DNA of 64,000 bases, from NCBI RefSeq assembly GCF_900104895.1, contig NZ_LT629742.1:434001-498000 (forward strand), read 5' to 3'. Shown here one piece after another: positions 60,891-64,000 of the stretch; position 1 is the stretch's first letter; each line of letters begins with the position of its first letter. This DNA is from Microterricola viridarii. Its GTDB lineage: Bacteria; Actinomycetota; Actinomycetes; Actinomycetales; Microbacteriaceae. The position numbers and the translations under genes were made by a program. The notes under the pieces are model-generated. The model did no database searches. It was given only the letters and a program-made list of their open reading frames with translations, and was not told the origin of the DNA.

Positions 60891-61780
60891 CCGCCGCACC
60901 GGATACCGACCGCGGTATCGTCTCCGTCTCCGACTGGCGCAAGCCCGGCGTGCGCCGGCCGCTTCGGCTCAGCCACCTCGCGCTGCTCGGTGTGCTCATG
61001 GTCTCCGGCCTCGGCCCGCTGCTCTGGCTGGCGAAGGCGGCGATCACACCCACCCAGGACACGCTCCGCACCCCGATGGCGATCTTCCCGAACGGCGTGG
61101 ACTGGGCCAATCTCAGCACGGCATGGAACACCATCGGCCTCGACGTGCAGTTCATGAACACGGTGTGGGTGGCACTCGGGTCCTGGGCTGTGCAGCTGAT
61201 CGTCGCCACGACCGGCGGCTTCGTGCTCGCCGTGCTGAAGCCGCGCTGGGCGCCCGTGCTGAACGGCATGGTCGTCGCCACGCTGTTTGTGCCGGCCGTT
61301 GTCCTCTTGGTGCCGCTCTACCTCACCATCCTCAACGTGCCGTTCCTCGGAATCTCGCTGATCAACACCTTCTGGGCGGTCTGGTTGCCGGCCGGGGCGA
61401 GCGCGTTCAACGTCGTGCTCGTCAAACGCTTCTTCGACGGCCTCCCACCCGAGATCTTCGAGGCGGCCCGCACCGACGGGGCCGGGCCGTTCCGGTTGTT
61501 CTGGTCGATCGTGCTGCCGATGTCCAAGCCCATCATCGGCGTCGTGTCGGTGTTCGCGATCATCGCCGCCTGGAAGGACTTCCTCTGGCCGTCGCTCGTG
61601 CTCGCCGACCCCAAGGTGCAGCCGCTCTCGGTGCGCCTGCCTGCCCTGCAGCAGACGATCGAGCTCGACGTCTACCTGGCGGCGCTGGCCATCTCGACGC
61701 TGATCCCGATCGTGCTGTTCGTGCTGTTCCAGAACATGTTCCTGCGCAGCGCCGGAATGGGCGGAGCCGTGAAGGGCTGA
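60887..61780 (+). CDS. CUT1 sugar ABC transporter permease (MalG-like)
   Basis: This 297-residue permease has six membrane segments and the EAA loop EIFEAARTDGAGPFRLFWSIVLPMSKP, ending RSAGMGGAVKG as MalG-type proteins do. The start is an unusual TTG at 60887-60889 within the TTGA overlap with the upstream gene, supported by TGGAG seven bases earlier and by the lack of another start before the first membrane segment. It is the last gene of the alpha-glucoside operon. Confidence 0.9.
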   Translation: MTAAPDTDRGIVSVSDWRKPGVRRPLRLSHLALLGVLMVSGLGPLLWLAKAAITPTQDTLRTPMAIFPNGVDWANLSTAWNTIGLDVQFMNTVWVALGSWAVQLIVATTGGFVLAVLKPRWAPVLNGMVVATLFVPAVVLLVPLYLTILNVPFLGISLINTFWAVWLPAGASAFNVVLVKRFFDGLPPEIFEAARTDGAGPFRLFWSIVLPMSKPIIGVVSVFAIIAAWKDFLWPSLVLADPKVQPLSVRLPALQQTIELDVYLAALAISTLIPIVLFVLFQNMFLRSAGMGGAVKG

Positions 61781-61831
61781 GCGAGGGAGCCTCCGGCTAG
61801 AGTGGCCGCACCACGATCGGCGGGAGCGCGG

Positions 61832-62224
61832 ATGGGCACGCACTGGGGCAGGACGGTCGTGTTGGTGCGCGACTACGACGAGGCGATCGCCTTCTACCGC
61901 GACGGCTTCGGCTTCGAGGTGCTCTTCGACGAGCCGGGGGAGGGAGGATTCCGGCTGCTGCACCTCGGCACCGGCGGCGAGACCGGCCTCTGGCTGATGC
62001 GGGTGCTGCCCGGCGACGAGCACCTGGTCGGTGCGCAGACCGGCGGGCATCCGCTGGGCGTGCTCTACGTCGACGACCGTGATGCCGCGCTCTCCCGCCT
62101 GGCCTCGATCGGCACGCTGCCGGCGCAACCACCGGGCGCCGACGCCGACTCCCGCTGGGCGCACGTGAAGGATCTCTACGGCAACGAGATCGTGCTGGTG
62201 GAGATGCTCGAGCCGAGCGCCTAG
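61832..62224 (+). CDS. VOC-superfamily (glyoxalase/bleomycin resistance-like) protein
   Basis: This 130-residue protein has the paired beta-alpha-beta-beta-beta modules of the vicinal oxygen chelate fold, beginning HWGRTVVLVRDYDEAIAFYRDGFGFEVLFDEPG and ending VKDLYGNEIVLVEMLEPS. A metal-binding His near the start and Glu near the end fit the family. The ATG at 61832 follows CGGGAG. Function within this broad superfamily cannot be assigned. Confidence 0.87.
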   Translation: MGTHWGRTVVLVRDYDEAIAFYRDGFGFEVLFDEPGEGGFRLLHLGTGGETGLWLMRVLPGDEHLVGAQTGGHPLGVLYVDDRDAALSRLASIGTLPAQPPGADADSRWAHVKDLYGNEIVLVEMLEPSA

Positions 62225-62233
62225 TCTGTCGGC

Positions 62234-62638
62234 ATGGAGCACCCGCGGCTCTTCGAACCCGGCGACCCGCTCGTGCAGCGGGTGCGTGAGCTCTGCCTCG
62301 ACCTGCCAGAGGCGGTGGAGGTCGAGGCCTGGGGGCGGCCCACCTTCCGGGCGCGCAAGCCGATCTTCGTGCATGTGGGCTCCTCGATGCAGCGGCCGTA
62401 CTCCATCGTCTTCAAGACCGACCCGGACGAGCACCCTGCCCTGGAGCAGGACGAGCGGTTCTTCCACGCGCCCTACTACGACGGGGCAAAGTGGCTCGCG
62501 ATCGACTTCGATCAGCCGCGCACCGACTGGCAATTCCTGGCCGAATTGATCGAGACCTCGTACCGGCAGGTGGCCGTGACACGCCAGGCGCGACTGCTCG
62601 AATTGGCGAGACCGCGCGGCTCGGGCTATAGTAACTAA
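62234..62638 (+). CDS. MmcQ/YjbR family protein
   Basis: This 134-residue protein matches the MmcQ/YjbR family: LCLDLPEAVEVEAWGRPTFRARKPIFVHV near the N-terminus, then FKTDPDEHPALEQDERFFHAPYYDGAKWLAIDF, DWQFLAELIETSYRQVA. Structures of the family show a double-wing DNA-binding-like fold, but the role is not established. It starts ten bases after the VOC gene stop, so the two may be co-transcribed. Confidence 0.88.
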   Translation: MEHPRLFEPGDPLVQRVRELCLDLPEAVEVEAWGRPTFRARKPIFVHVGSSMQRPYSIVFKTDPDEHPALEQDERFFHAPYYDGAKWLAIDFDQPRTDWQFLAELIETSYRQVAVTRQARLLELARPRGSGYSN

Positions 62639-62677
62639 GTTGCTTCTGAGCGCCTAGCTCGCCCAGATGCCCAACAT

Positions 62678-62750
62678 GCGCCCGTAGCTCAACGGATAGA
62701 GCATCTGACTACGGATCAGAAGGTTGGGGGTTCGAATCCCTCCGGGCGCA
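62678..62750 (+). tRNA. tRNA-Arg (anticodon ACG)
   Basis: The 73-base cloverleaf has acceptor arms GCGCCCG (62678-62684) and CGGGCGC (62743-62749), discriminator A, D-loop CAACGGAT, anticodon stem TCTGA/TCAGA with anticodon ACG at 62711-62713, and TTCGAAT in the T loop. CCA is not encoded. ACG is expected to be deaminated to ICG by TadA and read CGU, CGC and CGA. Confidence 0.97.
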
Positions 62751-62755
62751 CAGAC

Positions 62756-62791
62756 AAACCCCCGCAATCATCGCGATTGCGGGGGTTTTTT
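62756..62791 (+). terminator. Rho-independent terminator after tRNA-Arg
   Basis: ACCCCCGCAATC pairs with GATTGCGGGGGT around a short loop, followed by six T residues. It is a classic intrinsic terminator. Confidence 0.95.
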
Positions 62792-62872
62792 GTTTCCCGC
62801 GACGCCGGCAGCGTGTGTCGAATGATGACAGCGCCCATCGCGCCGGTCACGGGGCTGCGCGATGCTGGATTG

Positions 62873-64000
62873 ATGAACACCCTCCCGTGTCCGCCGACCG
62901 ACACACTCCGGCAGCAGCGCAGCAGCATCAAGTGGACCCGGTTCCCCGCCGACGTGCTCCCGCTGTTCGTCGCGGAGATGGACTACGCCGTCGCCCCCGC
63001 GATTGTGGACAAGCTGGTCGAGCGGGTGCGGAGCTCCGACATCGGCTACCTCGACGGCCCCGGCGAGCTCGCCCCGGCCTTCGCCGCCTTCGCCGGCGAC
63101 CGGTGGGGCTGGACCGTCGACCCGGCGTCTGTGCACCTGGCCACCGATGTGAGCGTGGGAATCGTCGAGGCCCTGCGGCTGGTGCTGCCGCGCGGCGGGC
63201 GGGTCGCGTTCACCCCGCCGGTGTACCCGCCCTTCTACGAACTGGTCGAGGAGGCGGCGGCATCCGTCGTGGAGGTGCCCCTGGTGGAGGTCGGCGGCGC
63301 CTGGGCGATCGACCTGGTCGCGCTGGAGCGGGAGTTCGCGGGCGGCGTCGACGCCTTCCTGCTCTGCAACCCGCACAACCCGCACGGGCTGGTGCACGAC
63401 CCGGCCACGCTGGCCGAACTCGCACGCCTCGCGGCGAGGTACGACGTCTTCGTGCTCTCCGATGAGGTGCACGCGCCGCTCGCGCACCCAGGCGTCACCT
63501 TCACGCCGTTTGCGCCGATCGCGGATTCCGCCGGCGGGCGGGCGGCCACGGTGACCTCTGCCAGCAAGGCATGGAACATCGCCGGGGCCAAGTGCGCGCT
63601 CATCATCGCGGCGGATGCCGCCACCGCCCAGCTGCTCGACCTGCTGCCAGAGGAGGTGGCGTGCCGCACCAGCATCCTGGGCCTGCACGCCAACATCGTC
63701 GCGTTCTCGTGCACCGACTGGCTCGACGAGACGGTCGAGCGGATCGTGGCGAACGACCGCCTGCTCGACGAGCTGCTGCGCGCCCAGCTGCCCGCCGCCG
63801 TCTACCACCGCCCGAGCGCCGGCTACCTCGCCTGGCTGGACCTGCGCGGTCTGGGGCTCGGCGCCTCGCCCTACACGCGCATCCTGCACGAGGCTCGCGT
63901 CGCGCTCAACGACGGTGCCGCGTTCGGCACCGGGGGCGCCGGTTTCGCCCGCCTGAACCTCGCCTGCTCCCCGGACACCCTGCGGGAGGCCATCACCCGC
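62873..64000 (+). CDS. MalY/PatB-type PLP-dependent C-S lyase (partial, runs off the right edge)
   Basis: The 376 visible codons encode a class I/II aminotransferase-fold protein of the MalY/PatB group, which acts as cystathionine beta-lyase or related C-S lyase. Signatures are IKWTRFPADVLPLFVAEMDYAVAP near the start, DVSVGIVEALRLVLPRGGRVAFTPPVYPPFY, LLCNPHNPHG, the Asp of FVLSDEVHAPL and the PLP lysine in TSASKAWNIAGAKCA. The ATG at 62873 has no strong ribosome site but gives the normal family N-terminus. The visible part lacks only the last few residues of the C-terminal domain. Confidence 0.88.
   Translation, partial: MNTLPCPPTDTLRQQRSSIKWTRFPADVLPLFVAEMDYAVAPAIVDKLVERVRSSDIGYLDGPGELAPAFAAFAGDRWGWTVDPASVHLATDVSVGIVEALRLVLPRGGRVAFTPPVYPPFYELVEEAAASVVEVPLVEVGGAWAIDLVALEREFAGGVDAFLLCNPHNPHGLVHDPATLAELARLAARYDVFVLSDEVHAPLAHPGVTFTPFAPIADSAGGRAATVTSASKAWNIAGAKCALIIAADAATAQLLDLLPEEVACRTSILGLHANIVAFSCTDWLDETVERIVANDRLLDELLRAQLPAAVYHRPSAGYLAWLDLRGLGLGASPYTRILHEARVALNDGAAFGTGGAGFARLNLACSPDTLREAITR

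Overview
The window is high-GC, densely coded DNA with many GTG starts, short intergenic gaps and a pervasive GCGGATGCC/GGCATCCGC word. This suggests a free-living actinobacterium, most likely a member of the Microbacteriaceae. That placement is inferred from composition, gene families and codon context; no 16S gene is present. About 62 protein genes and three tRNAs are supported. No insertion sequence, integrase, phage gene, rRNA operon or CRISPR array is visible.

Layout. 1-5.1 kb: the end of an L-rhamnose module (rhaI partial, rhaM) diverging from a GH42 beta-galactosidase, an aldo/keto reductase and a LacI regulator, with three matching LacI-type operators. 5.1-13.1 kb: a hydroxyacid dehydrogenase, a MarR-MFS pair, an alpha/beta hydrolase, an N-terminally extended lipoate ligase, a zinc-ribbon protein, an LtrA protein and an orphan DNA methyltransferase. 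13.4-19.3 kb: a beta-glucoside operon (CebEFG-type ABC transporter, GH1 glucosidase, LacI regulator) behind a promoter ringed by three GAGAGCGCTCTC operators. 19.5-32.8 kb: mostly housekeeping and cell wall genes (LAS peptidase, two secreted amidases, pgm, pheA, a lipid kinase, serS, an LCP protein, two tRNA-Ser genes). 33.1-41.3 kb: a catabolic block joining a glutamate-type ABC transporter and an aminotransferase to a KdgD-type dehydratase and an alpha-ketoglutarate semialdehyde dehydrogenase, under a LysR regulator. 41.4-44.6 kb: a reductase with an OhrR-like regulator, a thioesterase and two acetyltransferases. 44.8-51.6 kb: a ribose/deoxyribose operon (rbsK, C, B, A, D, deoC, gntR) behind a promoter buried in a 45-bp nested palindrome. 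51.7-55.2 kb: two LLM flavin oxidoreductases, a lipoprotein and a flavodoxin-like protein. 55.4-61.8 kb: an alpha-glucoside operon (LacI, GH13, CUT1 transporter). 62-64 kb: small genes, tRNA-Arg and a partial MalY/PatB lyase.

How it works together. The region is a carbohydrate-scavenging segment in which each sugar has its own binding protein, permeases, hydrolase or kinase and local repressor. Both CUT1 importers lack an ATPase gene, so they probably share an MsiK-type ATPase encoded elsewhere. In three unrelated ABC operons a strong hairpin directly follows the binding-protein gene, consistent with setting a binding-protein excess.

The most unusual signals are non-coding. Several families of palindromic repeats sit at gene ends, mostly between convergent genes. 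A nine-unit, 16-bp tandem array grows out of one such repeat. A perfect 32-bp palindrome lies in a divergent promoter region. A three-hairpin leader with mutually exclusive folds precedes a secreted amidase. The best candidate for an undescribed pathway is the 33-41 kb block, whose transporter and aminotransferase point to an amino acid while its enzymes match sugar-acid or hydroxyproline catabolism.
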